In this document: positions 1 to 7,130 of the stretch, piece by piece | Position numbering within the stretch: position 1 is the first letter of the stretch | Layout: each line of letters begins with the position of its first letter | Origin: JACZWL01 sp046756445 | GTDB lineage: Bacteria > Pseudomonadota > Gammaproteobacteria > Steroidobacterales > Woeseiaceae | Direction of reading: 5' to 3' | NCBI GenBank assembly: GCA_046756445.1 | Contig: JBHHWI010000083.1 | Span: 1-13,695 of the forward strand | DNA length: 13,695 nucleotides | Position numbers and translations under genes: made by a program | Notes under the pieces: model-generated | What the model was told of the DNA's origin: nothing | The model's database searches: none | Seen by the model: only the letters and a program-made list of their open reading frames with translations

Positions 1-81
1 AACTGTCAGTCGGACATTCGTAGTACTACTGCGTACTGCTAGTGTAGATACCTAGTGAGTACGGCTACCGGATTGCGCTGG
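1..81. other. Non-coding flank rich in self-complementary sequence
   Basis: No gene is visible here. The stretch is unusually rich in TAG and GTAC words. It contains a perfect 10-bp palindrome, GTAGTACTAC, at 20-29, and the larger imperfect hairpin at 32-63 listed separately. It lies just beyond the stop codon of the leftward kinase-like gene, so it is its 3' flank. The left neighbour is outside the window. Confidence 0.5.
32..63 (-). terminator. Possible 3' hairpin of the kinase-like gene
   Basis: CGTACT (32-37) pairs with AGTACG (58-63), and CTAG (39-42) pairs with CTAG (52-55). One base on one side and two on the other are unpaired, and the loop is 9 bases. It begins about 18 bases after the stop codon of the leftward gene. 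There is no run of T on the minus strand after it, so it is not a classical intrinsic terminator. It may protect the 3' end, act with Rho, or be chance. Confidence 0.25.
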
Positions 82-1668
82 TCATAGAGATTCGGCTGTG
101 CACTGGCGCAGTCGTCTGCATACGTCTTCGGCATTCACGACCTCACGGGTGTCGAATTCGACAGCGGCGCCCTGCTCGGCCGGACTGAGTTCCTCGACGT
201 TATCGAGCTGGTATTCCAACACCTCGATATCCGCCTCCGACGGCTGCCTGCCGCCGCTTGCGCGTATCAGTATTCGGTCGCGCAGCACGCTCACGGGCGC
301 CGTCGTGTGCAGGAAGACGACGCCGGCGCCGGAAGCGGCGGCGATCCGCCGGGCATGCTCGCGATCCAAGGATTTCAGATAGGAAGCGTCGAGAATGACA
401 TCGTGCCCGGCGCGAAGTGTCGTCGCCGCCAGCCGATGCAGCCGCCTGTAGACGTCGCGATTTACTGCTTCGGAGTAAATACCCTGCGCCACGCCGGAAC
501 CGCTGTCGGCGGATTCGCCCAGGCCGACCAATCGCTTGCGCTCGATATCGGAACGAATGCGCACAGCCGGCAGGGCGGACAGCAGTCTGCTCGAGAGCCG
601 GGTCTTGCCCGACCCGGACAGTCCGTGCATGACGACCAGTAATGGCGTCCGGTGGCGTGTTTCCCTGAGCGCCATATTGCAGTACTCCAGCACCCTGGAG
701 AGATCGACCGTCGCGTCGCTGTCGCGTTGGCGTTCACGGCTCCGGATCAGCGCAACTTTGGCTCGCACCAGACATCGATAAACGAAGTACAGCGCAAAGA
801 CTTTCATGCCGCCGTAGTCACCGGTGACTTCGAGATAGCGATTGAGAAATCGATACGCAAGATCGGGCCGCCTTCTCGAAACGAGGTCCATCACCAGAAA
901 CGCGACGTCGGCCATGACGTCGGTATTACGAAGGTCGGTGCTGAATTCGAGGCAATCGAAGGCAGTGATTCCGGATGGCAGGCGCACCAGATTGGTCAGG
1001 TGCAGGTCGCCGTGACACTCGCGGACGCAGCCGTCGTCGAAACGCTGTCTCAGGACCGGATCCAGCGTATCCAGGCTTTCGGCTGTCCAGTTCCGCAATG
1101 CCTGCATCTTTCTTGCAGGCAGCTGCCCCTCGAGTGCGTCGAGGTTGTCCCACATCGCGCCTTCGATGAGGGACAGCGTCTCCATGCGCCCGGCAGGGCC
1201 GACGATGTCCGCCGATCCGTGGCGCAGCGCTATGTTGTTTGCAAGCTCATCCATGTCGTGCAAAGACAGCTCGTCCATCTCGAGCTGGATATCCAGTCGC
1301 CTTTCTTGATCGAACTGGCGCATGCGCACGGCGTACTCGACCGGTGGCCCGTCGCCGCCAACGAGCGGCCCGCAGGCATGCATGCTGATCGGCACGACAT
1401 CCAGGTATATTTCGGGCGCCCAGCGCCGGTTCAGCCGGAGTTCCTCCTCGCAGTAGAACCGGCGGTCTTCCAGCTCACGGAAATCCAGGAATCCGAGTTT
1501 GATTGGTTTCTTGATCTTGTAGGCAAACGCCCCTGTGAGGACGACCCACGAGACATGGGTTTCGATCAATTCGATGGATTCGACCGTGTGACGGTACGAG
1601 TCCGGACTTCGCAGAGAATCGATCAGGGCCGAATCCATGCGTTCAAGAGCTGCGGCGCCGTTTCGCAT
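82..1668 (-). CDS. Bifunctional APH-fold / P-loop kinase-like ATPase
   Basis: This 528-residue protein joins two nucleotide-binding modules. Residues about 20-330 have the aminoglycoside-phosphotransferase-like fold: KIKKPIKLGFLDF near 51-63, the catalytic Brenner motif HGDLHLTN at 219-226, and an acidic metal-binding segment FDCLEFS near 237-243. Residues about 340-528 are a P-loop kinase domain with Walker A GLSGSGKT at 349-356 and RSDIERKRL at 372-380, as in COG0645-type kinases. The architecture matches the widespread COG2187+COG0645 proteins, whose substrate is unknown; the resemblance to aminoglycoside kinases does not by itself mean resistance. No signal peptide or membrane segment is seen, so it is probably cytoplasmic. 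The start is uncertain: the first ATG gives 528 residues, while an ATG at residue 11 (1638) sits nearer the usual family start, and neither has a strong ribosome-binding site. It is divergent from the TPR gene. Confidence 0.9.
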   Translation of the reverse strand: MRNGAAALERMDSALIDSLRSPDSYRHTVESIELIETHVSWVVLTGAFAYKIKKPIKLGFLDFRELEDRRFYCEEELRLNRRWAPEIYLDVVPISMHACGPLVGGDGPPVEYAVRMRQFDQERRLDIQLEMDELSLHDMDELANNIALRHGSADIVGPAGRMETLSLIEGAMWDNLDALEGQLPARKMQALRNWTAESLDTLDPVLRQRFDDGCVRECHGDLHLTNLVRLPSGITAFDCLEFSTDLRNTDVMADVAFLVMDLVSRRRPDLAYRFLNRYLEVTGDYGGMKVFALYFVYRCLVRAKVALIRSRERQRDSDATVDLSRVLEYCNMALRETRHRTPLLVVMHGLSGSGKTRLSSRLLSALPAVRIRSDIERKRLVGLGESADSGSGVAQGIYSEAVNRDVYRRLHRLAATTLRAGHDVILDASYLKSLDREHARRIAAASGAGVVFLHTTAPVSVLRDRILIRASGGRQPSEADIEVLEYQLDNVEELSPAEQGAAVEFDTREVVNAEDVCRRLRQCTAESL

Positions 1669-1744
1669 GATGCACCGTTTGCCACCCGTAATCTCTCTTA
1701 AATCAGATATTTGGGGGGTAACCGGGAAATCTCAATGCGTAATA

Positions 1745-1762
1745 GCCGCAATGAATTGCGGC
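1745..1762. promoter_or_regulatory. 18-bp perfect palindrome in divergent promoter region
   Basis: GCCGCAAT, two bases (GA), then ATTGCGGC forms a perfect inverted repeat almost midway between the divergent kinase-like and TPR genes. The size and symmetry fit an operator for a dimeric repressor or activator. No regulator gene lies beside it, so the protein that binds is unknown. A short mRNA hairpin is the alternative, but a two-base loop is unfavourable. Confidence 0.45.
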
Positions 1763-1806
1763 GGGTTACGGGCATCCCGGCATTGCCACCTGATCTGCCG
1801 GGTTAC
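1762..1806 (+). repeat. CGGGTTAC direct repeat, two copies
   Basis: CGGGTTAC occurs at 1762-1769 and again at 1799-1806, with starts 37 bp apart. A related inverted element, GGTAACC, lies at 1717-1723. The first copy overlaps the last base of the 18-bp palindrome and the second ends 30 bases before the TPR start codon. They may be regulatory sites; two 8-base copies could also be chance. Confidence 0.3.
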
Positions 1807-1836
1807 AACAACAGGTTCGTGATTTATCCTCCCTGA

Positions 1837-3438
1837 ATGAAAAGGCGTAAGCTTTCACCGTCTTCGTTTTTCAGCGAGCTCAGACGTCGCAAGGTCTATC
1901 AGACTGCTGCTGCCTACGCGGTCGTTGCCTGGATATTGCTGCAAATCGGGGAGGTGACGTTCGAACCCTTACATCTACCGGGCTGGGCGATGACCGCTCT
2001 TGTGATCGCGGTAATACTGGGTTTCCCCGTGGTTCTGGTCATCTCCTGGTTTTTCGACATCGGTCCCAGGGGCATCAAACGCGACGCCGGGGCAGTCCAT
2101 GATCCGCGCGAGTCTCCCTCGACGACCTCCACGTTGGCCTCCATTGCCGTGTTGCCGTTTCTGGACATGAGTCCCGAGAGGGACCAGGCACACTTCTGTG
2201 ACGGTGTGGCCGAGGAGATATTGAATGCGCTTGCGAGGATCGAAAAGCTTCATGTCGCCGCGCGAACTTCGTCTTTTCAGTTCAGGGACACATCCGGCGA
2301 TATCCGGGAGATCGGCGACAGCCTGGGCGTCGCAACCGTGCTCGAGGGCAGCGTCAGGAAAGCCGGCAATCGAATACGGGTGACCGCTCAGTTGATCAGT
2401 GTTGACGACGGCTATCACATCTGGGCGAAGACTTTTGACGAGGAACTGAAGGACATATTTGCCATTCAGGACGAAATCGCCCGGTGCATTGCCGAGTCGC
2501 TCGTGAAAACACTGAGCCCGAAAGAACAGTCGGCCATCAGGAGTCGCTCGAGCCGGGACGTGCTGGCGTACGAGTATTATCTCCGCGGCCGGCAGTTCTT
2601 CAATCGGTTTCGAAAGAGGGATATCGAGTTTGCCCGGCAGATGTTTCATCAGGCGATCGAGATCGATCCGGGGTACGCGCTGGCCTGGGCAGGCTATGCA
2701 GACTGTTTCTCATTTCTGAGCATGTACGTCGATCCACAGGAGGAATACCGGACAGAAGCATGCAGGGCCAGCGAGAAAGCCCTGGAACTCGATCCGGAAC
2801 TCGCCGAGACGCGCGCATCGCGCGGTCTCGCGTACCTGATCTGCGACCAGTATGCCGAGGCGAACGTGGAGTTCGAAAAGGCGCTGGAACTGAACCCTAG
2901 ATTGTACGAGGCCTACTACTACTATGGCCGCGCCAAATTTCACGAGGGTGACCTGGAAAGGGCGGCGGAGCTGTTTGCGAAAGCTGCCGAGGTCGATCCC
3001 GCCGAGTATCAGTCGAGACTGCTGCGGGTGCAGATTCTCAAAGGGCTGGGCCGCGACGAGGAGGCGCTGCGGGAGGCAGCGGCGGCAGTCCCCATTGTCG
3101 AAAAACACCTGGAGTGGAATCCCGACGATGCCCGCGCCATGCATCTCGGCGCGGGCTCACTGATCGTTACCGGCGACAGGAAGCGGGCGATACGCTGGCT
3201 GGAGCGCTCGCTGGAGATCGATCCGACCGATTCGGTGATCCTTTACAACGTCGCCTGCAACCTCGCGACCCTCGGAGAGAAAGACAGGGCGTTTGCTTAC
3301 CTCGAAAAAGCGATCGAACACGGCACGGTCAGCGCTGCCTGGATGCGCAATGACACGGACCTCGACAATCTGCGGGACGATCCGAGATTCGAAACACTGT
3401 TGCAGCAACAAGCGCGCTCGATCGAAAGCCCTCGTTAA
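1837..3438 (+). CDS. Membrane-anchored TolB-like/TPR protein
   Basis: The protein has 533 residues. A basic N-terminus with FFSELRRRKVY (11-21) precedes two hydrophobic segments, about 22-40 and 50-73, the conserved anchor of a large proteobacterial family. Residues about 101-225 form a TolB N-terminal-like (FlgO-like) domain: SIAVLPFLDMS, then a DGVAEEILNAL helix, then VLEGSVRKAGNRIRVTAQL and HIWAKTFD. From about 245 to 510 the sequence is tetratricopeptide repeats, with several AL..DP or AL.LNP turns. Relatives often carry an adenylate cyclase or winged-helix domain before the anchor; none is present here, so it is probably a scaffold or protein-interaction factor at the inner membrane. An in-frame TGA lies directly before the ATG, which fixes the start at or after 1837. 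No purine-rich ribosome-binding site is seen, so translation may be leaderless. Its TAA overlaps the stop of the converging bkdB gene. Confidence 0.88.
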   Translation: MKRRKLSPSSFFSELRRRKVYQTAAAYAVVAWILLQIGEVTFEPLHLPGWAMTALVIAVILGFPVVLVISWFFDIGPRGIKRDAGAVHDPRESPSTTSTLASIAVLPFLDMSPERDQAHFCDGVAEEILNALARIEKLHVAARTSSFQFRDTSGDIREIGDSLGVATVLEGSVRKAGNRIRVTAQLISVDDGYHIWAKTFDEELKDIFAIQDEIARCIAESLVKTLSPKEQSAIRSRSSRDVLAYEYYLRGRQFFNRFRKRDIEFARQMFHQAIEIDPGYALAWAGYADCFSFLSMYVDPQEEYRTEACRASEKALELDPELAETRASRGLAYLICDQYAEANVEFEKALELNPRLYEAYYYYGRAKFHEGDLERAAELFAKAAEVDPAEYQSRLLRVQILKGLGRDEEALREAAAAVPIVEKHLEWNPDDARAMHLGAGSLIVTGDRKRAIRWLERSLEIDPTDSVILYNVACNLATLGEKDRAFAYLEKAIEHGTVSAAWMRNDTDLDNLRDDPRFETLLQQQARSIESPR

Positions 3439-4649
3439 TCGGTTATGAAAATCATTGCCGGGTGCTCGAGCAGCTCCCTGACGCGCTGGATCATGGCTGC
3501 GGCGTCGTAGCCGTCGACGAAGCGGTGATCAAAGGACGATGACAGATTCATCATCAGCCTGACGGTGACCTGACCGTCGATCACGACCGGTCGTTCGACC
3601 GCCTTGTTGACGCCGATGATGGCGACCTCCGGCAGATTGATTATCGGGGTGGAAACGATACCGCCCAGTTTGCCGAGGCTCGTTATGGTGATCGTCGAGC
3701 CGGCGAGTTCGTCTTTTTTCGCAGTGTTGTCGCGCGCGGCCTCGGAGACGCGACGGATCTCGGCTGCAAGATCGTCGATCGACCGTGTCTGGGCATTGCG
3801 AACAACAGGGACCTTGAGTCCGTCGGGCGTCTGCGTGGCGATGCCGAGATGCACCGCGGCGTGCCGCAATAGTAGGTTCCGTTCCCTGTCGTGGGTCGTA
3901 TTGCACTGCGGGAACTCCCGGAGCGCGCGTACCAGCGCCAACCCCAGGAATGGCAGCAGGGTCAGTCGTTCCGACGGTTCGACCTTTCGGCTGTTCAGGT
4001 GCTTTCTGAGCGAGTCCAGCTCCGTGATGTCGATCTCCTCGACGTAGGAGAAGTGCGGAATGTCCCGATTCGCCTGGCTCAGGCGTTCCGCAATGACACG
4101 GCGGAGCCCGATGACTTTTTCCTCGGTCGCGGCGGCCGGCTTCGGCCCGGCAACGGCCGGCGCGACAGGCGCCTTCTGTCGCTGCACGAACTGATCGAAG
4201 TCGCTGCGGAGGATGCGGCCCCCGGCCCCGCTGCCCGTTACCTGCGTGAGATCGATACCGGCTTCTTTGGCTCGTCTGCGGATCGCGGGGGACGTGACCA
4301 CCTTCGACGGGCGAACAGTATCGGCGGCGGGCCGCGCTGCTGCGGCAGTGGTCTTTCTCCCTTCGTCGGCGGGCGCAGGTGTCTTGGCCCTGGGACTGTC
4401 TGCCGCGCCGTTGGTGGCGAACACGATGAGCGGTGCGCCGACCGCAACAACGTCGCCCGGCTCTCCGGCGAGTGAGAGTACTTTTCCGGACACGGGCGAG
4501 GCGAGTTCGACCGCTGCCTTGTCGGTCATCATCGTTGCGACCACGTCTTCCTCGGCGACCTGGTCGCCGACGTTGATGAACCACTCGCCGATCTCTGACT
4601 CGACCGTTCCTTCGCCGAGGTCCGGCAGCTTGAAGACGTATTCGCTCAT
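3435..4649 (-). CDS. bkdB: Branched-chain 2-oxoacid dehydrogenase E2 (dihydrolipoyl acyltransferase)
   Basis: E2 moves the branched acyl group from E1 through a swinging lipoyl arm to CoA. From the chosen start the protein has 404 residues. It has an N-terminal lipoyl domain (about 3-78) with the modified lysine in MTDKA (K44), an Ala/Pro-rich linker, a peripheral subunit-binding domain (about 118-154, SPAIRRRAKEAGIDL...GSGAGGRI), a second linker, and the catalytic acyltransferase domain (about 177-404) ending with the active-site motif HRFVDG (H375, D379). The start at 4649 is preferred over an in-frame ATG at 4712: it matches the family N-terminus and gives an ATGA overlap with the stop of E1-beta, a sign of translational coupling. 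It is the last gene of the operon. No E3 gene follows; the TPR gene converges with overlapping stops. Confidence 0.93.
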   Translation of the reverse strand: MSEYVFKLPDLGEGTVESEIGEWFINVGDQVAEEDVVATMMTDKAAVELASPVSGKVLSLAGEPGDVVAVGAPLIVFATNGAADSPRAKTPAPADEGRKTTAAAARPAADTVRPSKVVTSPAIRRRAKEAGIDLTQVTGSGAGGRILRSDFDQFVQRQKAPVAPAVAGPKPAAATEEKVIGLRRVIAERLSQANRDIPHFSYVEEIDITELDSLRKHLNSRKVEPSERLTLLPFLGLALVRALREFPQCNTTHDRERNLLLRHAAVHLGIATQTPDGLKVPVVRNAQTRSIDDLAAEIRRVSEAARDNTAKKDELAGSTITITSLGKLGGIVSTPIINLPEVAIIGVNKAVERPVVIDGQVTVRLMMNLSSSFDHRFVDGYDAAAMIQRVRELLEHPAMIFITD

Positions 4650-5662
4650 TCGGCCTCCATCACTTTGCGAATCCCCGCGGCAAGGCGCTTCTGCCCCGGG
4701 AAGTACTGCCACTCGAACGCATGCGGGTACGGCGTATCCCAGCCCGTGACCCGCTCGATCGGCGCTTCCAGATTATAAAAGCAGGCTTCCTGAATCGTCG
4801 CGGCCAGCTCGGCGCCGTATCCGCTGAAGCGTGTCGCCTCGTGGGCGATCAGGCAGCGCCCGGTCTTGATCACGGAGTCGGCGAGCGTTCCGACGTCCAG
4901 CGGCGCCAGCGTTCGAACGTCGACGATCTCGGCGTCCACGCCCTCGAGCTTCGCGGCCGCCTGCGCGACATGAACCAGGGTACCGTAGGTGATGATCGTG
5001 AGTTCTTCCCCGGATTCCACGACCTCGGCCGAGCTCAGCGGTACCGTATAGTGGTCTTCCGGCACCTCGCCCTTCGGGTGCGTCGTCCATGGCACGGCCG
5101 GTCGGTCGGGGTCGCCGTCGAAGGGGCCGTTGTAGATACGTTTCGGCTCCAGGAAGATGATCGGATCGTCGGACTCGATTGCGCTGATCAAGAGCCCTTT
5201 CGCGTCGAAAGGGTTGGATGGCAAGACCGTCGTGATGCCGCTGACATGCGTAAAAATCGCCTCCGGACTCTGAGAATGCGTCTGCCCGCCGCGTATCCCG
5301 CCACCGCACGGCGTGCGGACCGTCACCGGTGAGAAGTAGTCGCCGCAGCTTCGATGGCGCAAACGCGCAAGCTCGCTGGCGACCTGGTCGAAGCCCGGGT
5401 AGATGTAGTCGGCGAACTGGATCTCGGCAACGGGGCGCAGGCCGTTGACGCCCATGCCGATCGCAGCGCCGATGATGCCGCCTTCTGAAATCGGCGCATC
5501 GATGACGCGATGTTCACCATACTTGCGTTGCAGGCCGTCAGTGCAGCGGAAGACGCCACCGAAGTAGCCGACGTCCTCGCCGAGCACGACGACACTCGGG
5601 TCCCTGCCCATCATGACGTCGAGCCCCGATCGGATCGCCTCGATCATGTTCATCTGCGCCAC
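4646..5662 (-). CDS. bkdA2: Branched-chain 2-oxoacid dehydrogenase E1 beta subunit
   Basis: This 338-residue subunit pairs with E1-alpha in a thiamine-diphosphate-dependent heterotetramer that decarboxylates the keto acids of valine, leucine and isoleucine. The transketolase-like pyrimidine-binding half is clear: VVVLGEDVGYFGGVFRCTDG (25-43), then APISEGGIIGAAIGMG with the conserved glutamate E60, FADYIYPGFDQ, and GGGIRGGQTHSQSPEA near 120-135. The HSQSPEA form favours branched-chain over pyruvate enzymes. The C-terminal half (about 205-330) has the usual transketolase C domain, including LIAHEATRFSGYGAELAA. Length is normal for the family. It starts four bases after the E1-alpha stop and overlaps bkdB by four bases, so the three genes are almost certainly co-transcribed and co-translated. 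Confidence 0.94.
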   Translation of the reverse strand: MAQMNMIEAIRSGLDVMMGRDPSVVVLGEDVGYFGGVFRCTDGLQRKYGEHRVIDAPISEGGIIGAAIGMGVNGLRPVAEIQFADYIYPGFDQVASELARLRHRSCGDYFSPVTVRTPCGGGIRGGQTHSQSPEAIFTHVSGITTVLPSNPFDAKGLLISAIESDDPIIFLEPKRIYNGPFDGDPDRPAVPWTTHPKGEVPEDHYTVPLSSAEVVESGEELTIITYGTLVHVAQAAAKLEGVDAEIVDVRTLAPLDVGTLADSVIKTGRCLIAHEATRFSGYGAELAATIQEACFYNLEAPIERVTGWDTPYPHAFEWQYFPGQKRLAAGIRKVMEAE

Positions 5663-5666
5663 GGCC

Positions 5667-6902
5667 TCAGGCCTCCAGTTCGCTTAGTTGCCGGCGCTGA
5701 TGTTCCAGATGTTCCGGTGTCTCGGCGTAGACGTCGTCGAACATGAGTGTGGGATCGAGATAAGGCCCTTCGCTCATCGTCCCGTATTGCTGGGCCTCCT
5801 TCCAGGCCGCTTGCACTTCAGCCTTGAGTTCTTCAATCAACTTGTCGTGCTTGCCATCCGACCAGTGCCCCCCCGCGATCAAATGTTGCTTGAGCCGTTC
5901 GACCGGGTCTCCGAGCGGGAAGGCGGTCCACTCGTCTTTCGGCCGGTATTTCGACGGGTCGTCACTGGTCGAGTGCGCACCGCCGCGGTAAGTGACCAGT
6001 TCGATCAGCGTCGGGCCGCCGCCGCGCCGCGCGCGGTCCGCCGCCCACAGGGTTACCGCATAGGCCGCCAGCAGGTCGTTGCCGTCCACGCGTATGCCCG
6101 GGATGCCGAGACCGAGCCCCCTTGCCGCGAACGGTCGCCGCTCCCCGCCGGCGAATCCCTGAAAGGTGGAGATGGCCCACTGGTTGTTGACGACGTTCAA
6201 AATCACCGGCGCCTGGTAGACGGCCGCGAACGTGAGCGCATGATGGAAATCCGCCTCCGCCGTGCTGCCGTCGCCGACCCAGGAGGCGGCGATATGGTCC
6301 TCGCCCTTGATGGCCGCGGCCATGGCCCAGCCGACGGCGTGCGGGTACTGGGTCGCGAGGTTTCCCGAAATCGAGAAGATATTGGCGCGGCGATCGTGGT
6401 ACAGGATCGGTAGCTGACGGCCTTTGCACATATCGCCGGTATTGGACAGGCACTGGCACATCAGTTCGACCAGTCTGGTGCCGCGATACAGAAAAAGCCC
6501 CTGATTGCGGTAGGACGGGAAACACATGTCGCCCGGGCGCAGCGCCATGCCCTGGGCGATCGAGACGGCTTCCTCGCCGGTCGCCGGCATGTAGAAGGAT
6601 ATCCGGCCCTGTCGCTGGATCTGCCACATACGTTCATCGAACACCCGGTTCAACAACATCCAGCGCAGGGCGATCTGGAGGTCGGCCGGATCGATCTTCG
6701 GATCCCAGGGGCCCTTCGCCTGATGGTCGTCGTCGAGCACGCGCACGAGGTCGAAACTCAAGCGTTCGATGTCACGCGTGCGTGCGCCGACCGGCGGTTT
6801 TTCGACACTGCCCGCCGGCGAGAGCTCGAGATAGCTGAAGTCGGGCTTCTCGCCGGGCCGCGCCGATGGGCGCGGAATATGCAGTCGTGACTTGGTCGCC
6901 AT
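5667..6902 (-). CDS. bkdA1: Branched-chain 2-oxoacid dehydrogenase E1 alpha subunit
   Basis: This 411-residue thiamine-diphosphate-binding subunit is the first gene of the operon. The cofactor motif begins GDGSTAEADFH at 210-220 and closes with NVVNNQWAIS (N239-N240). Substrate-channel features include GRISFYMPATGEEA (99-112) and the SYRNQG segment. YRGGAHSTSDDPSKYRP (305-321) is the loop that in animal BCKDH carries the regulated serine, and it marks the branched-chain rather than pyruvate family. The N-terminal extension of about 60 residues is also typical of bacterial BkdA1. The ATG at 6902 is supported by AAGAAGGAA (6916-6908, minus strand), a good ribosome-binding site. It diverges from the Lrp-type regulator gene, which probably controls it. 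Confidence 0.94.
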   Translation of the reverse strand: MATKSRLHIPRPSARPGEKPDFSYLELSPAGSVEKPPVGARTRDIERLSFDLVRVLDDDHQAKGPWDPKIDPADLQIALRWMLLNRVFDERMWQIQRQGRISFYMPATGEEAVSIAQGMALRPGDMCFPSYRNQGLFLYRGTRLVELMCQCLSNTGDMCKGRQLPILYHDRRANIFSISGNLATQYPHAVGWAMAAAIKGEDHIAASWVGDGSTAEADFHHALTFAAVYQAPVILNVVNNQWAISTFQGFAGGERRPFAARGLGLGIPGIRVDGNDLLAAYAVTLWAADRARRGGGPTLIELVTYRGGAHSTSDDPSKYRPKDEWTAFPLGDPVERLKQHLIAGGHWSDGKHDKLIEELKAEVQAAWKEAQQYGTMSEGPYLDPTLMFDDVYAETPEHLEHQRRQLSELEA

Positions 6903-7030
6903 CGCGATTCCTTCTTGTTGTCCGGTTGCCGCATACGCGCAACGCTGGCCGGGACCGGCTCGGCCGCAACATCGACGTGCTGCGGGAGCTGCATCATAGT
7001 ACGCGAACGGCGTCCGTGACAGAGCACTCC

Positions 7031-7036
7031 AATATA
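7031..7036 (-). promoter_or_regulatory. Candidate -10 element of the bkd operon
   Basis: Read on the minus strand this is TATATT, five of six matches to a sigma-70 -10 box, about 130 bases upstream of bkdA1. No convincing -35 box lies 16-18 bases before it, which would suit a promoter that depends on an activator such as the adjacent Lrp protein. This is inference from weak sequence signals. Confidence 0.3.
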
Positions 7037-7070
7037 TCCGGGTGAAGCCCGAAATTTATTGCTAATTCTT

Positions 7071-7099
7071 TTGCCAAGTGCAGCTTTTGTGCATAATCT
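7071..7099 (+). promoter_or_regulatory. Candidate promoter of the Lrp-type regulator
   Basis: TTGCCA at 7071-7076 matches five of six -35 bases. TAATCT at 7094-7099 follows after 17 bases; CATAAT at 7092-7097 is a better -10 but with only 15 bases of spacing. Transcription would start about 25-30 bases before the gene. The -10 region lies inside the palindrome at 7090-7104, as expected for self-repression. Confidence 0.45.
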
Positions 7100-7104
7100 A
7101 TGCA
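7090..7104. promoter_or_regulatory. Palindromic Lrp-type operator candidate
   Basis: TGCATA, three bases (ATC), then TATGCA is a perfect 15-bp inverted repeat 26 bases before the regulator's start codon, within an AT-rich stretch. Lrp/AsnC dimers bind about 15-bp partly palindromic AT-rich sites, so this is the best operator candidate in the bkd/regulator intergenic region. Overlap with the predicted -10 implies autoregulation. Confidence 0.5.
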
Positions 7105-7130
7105 TTCTACAGCATCTGGAATAATAAATT

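Noticed and set aside
82..1668. Antibiotic resistance gene
   Set aside because: The APH fold is shared by many kinases, and this two-domain family has no established link to aminoglycoside resistance.
652..1701. 349-codon rightward open frame
   Set aside because: It lies antisense to the kinase-like gene, which has intact HGDxHxxN and Walker A motifs. The antisense product has no recognisable domain.
1975..2649. 224-codon leftward open frame
   Set aside because: It is antisense to the TolB-like/TPR gene and has no domain signature.
3529..4584. 351-codon leftward open frame
   Set aside because: It overlaps bkdB in another frame and is extremely arginine-rich, as expected for an out-of-frame reading of GC-rich coding DNA.
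4650..4712. 21-residue N-terminal extension of E2
   Set aside because: The ATG at 4649 matches the family start and gives the ATGA overlap with E1-beta; the extension is a reading of E1-beta sequence in another frame.
7036..7055. CGGG...CCCG mini-hairpin as a terminator
   Set aside because: The stem is only four pairs and no transcript is expected to end there; it lies in a divergent promoter region.
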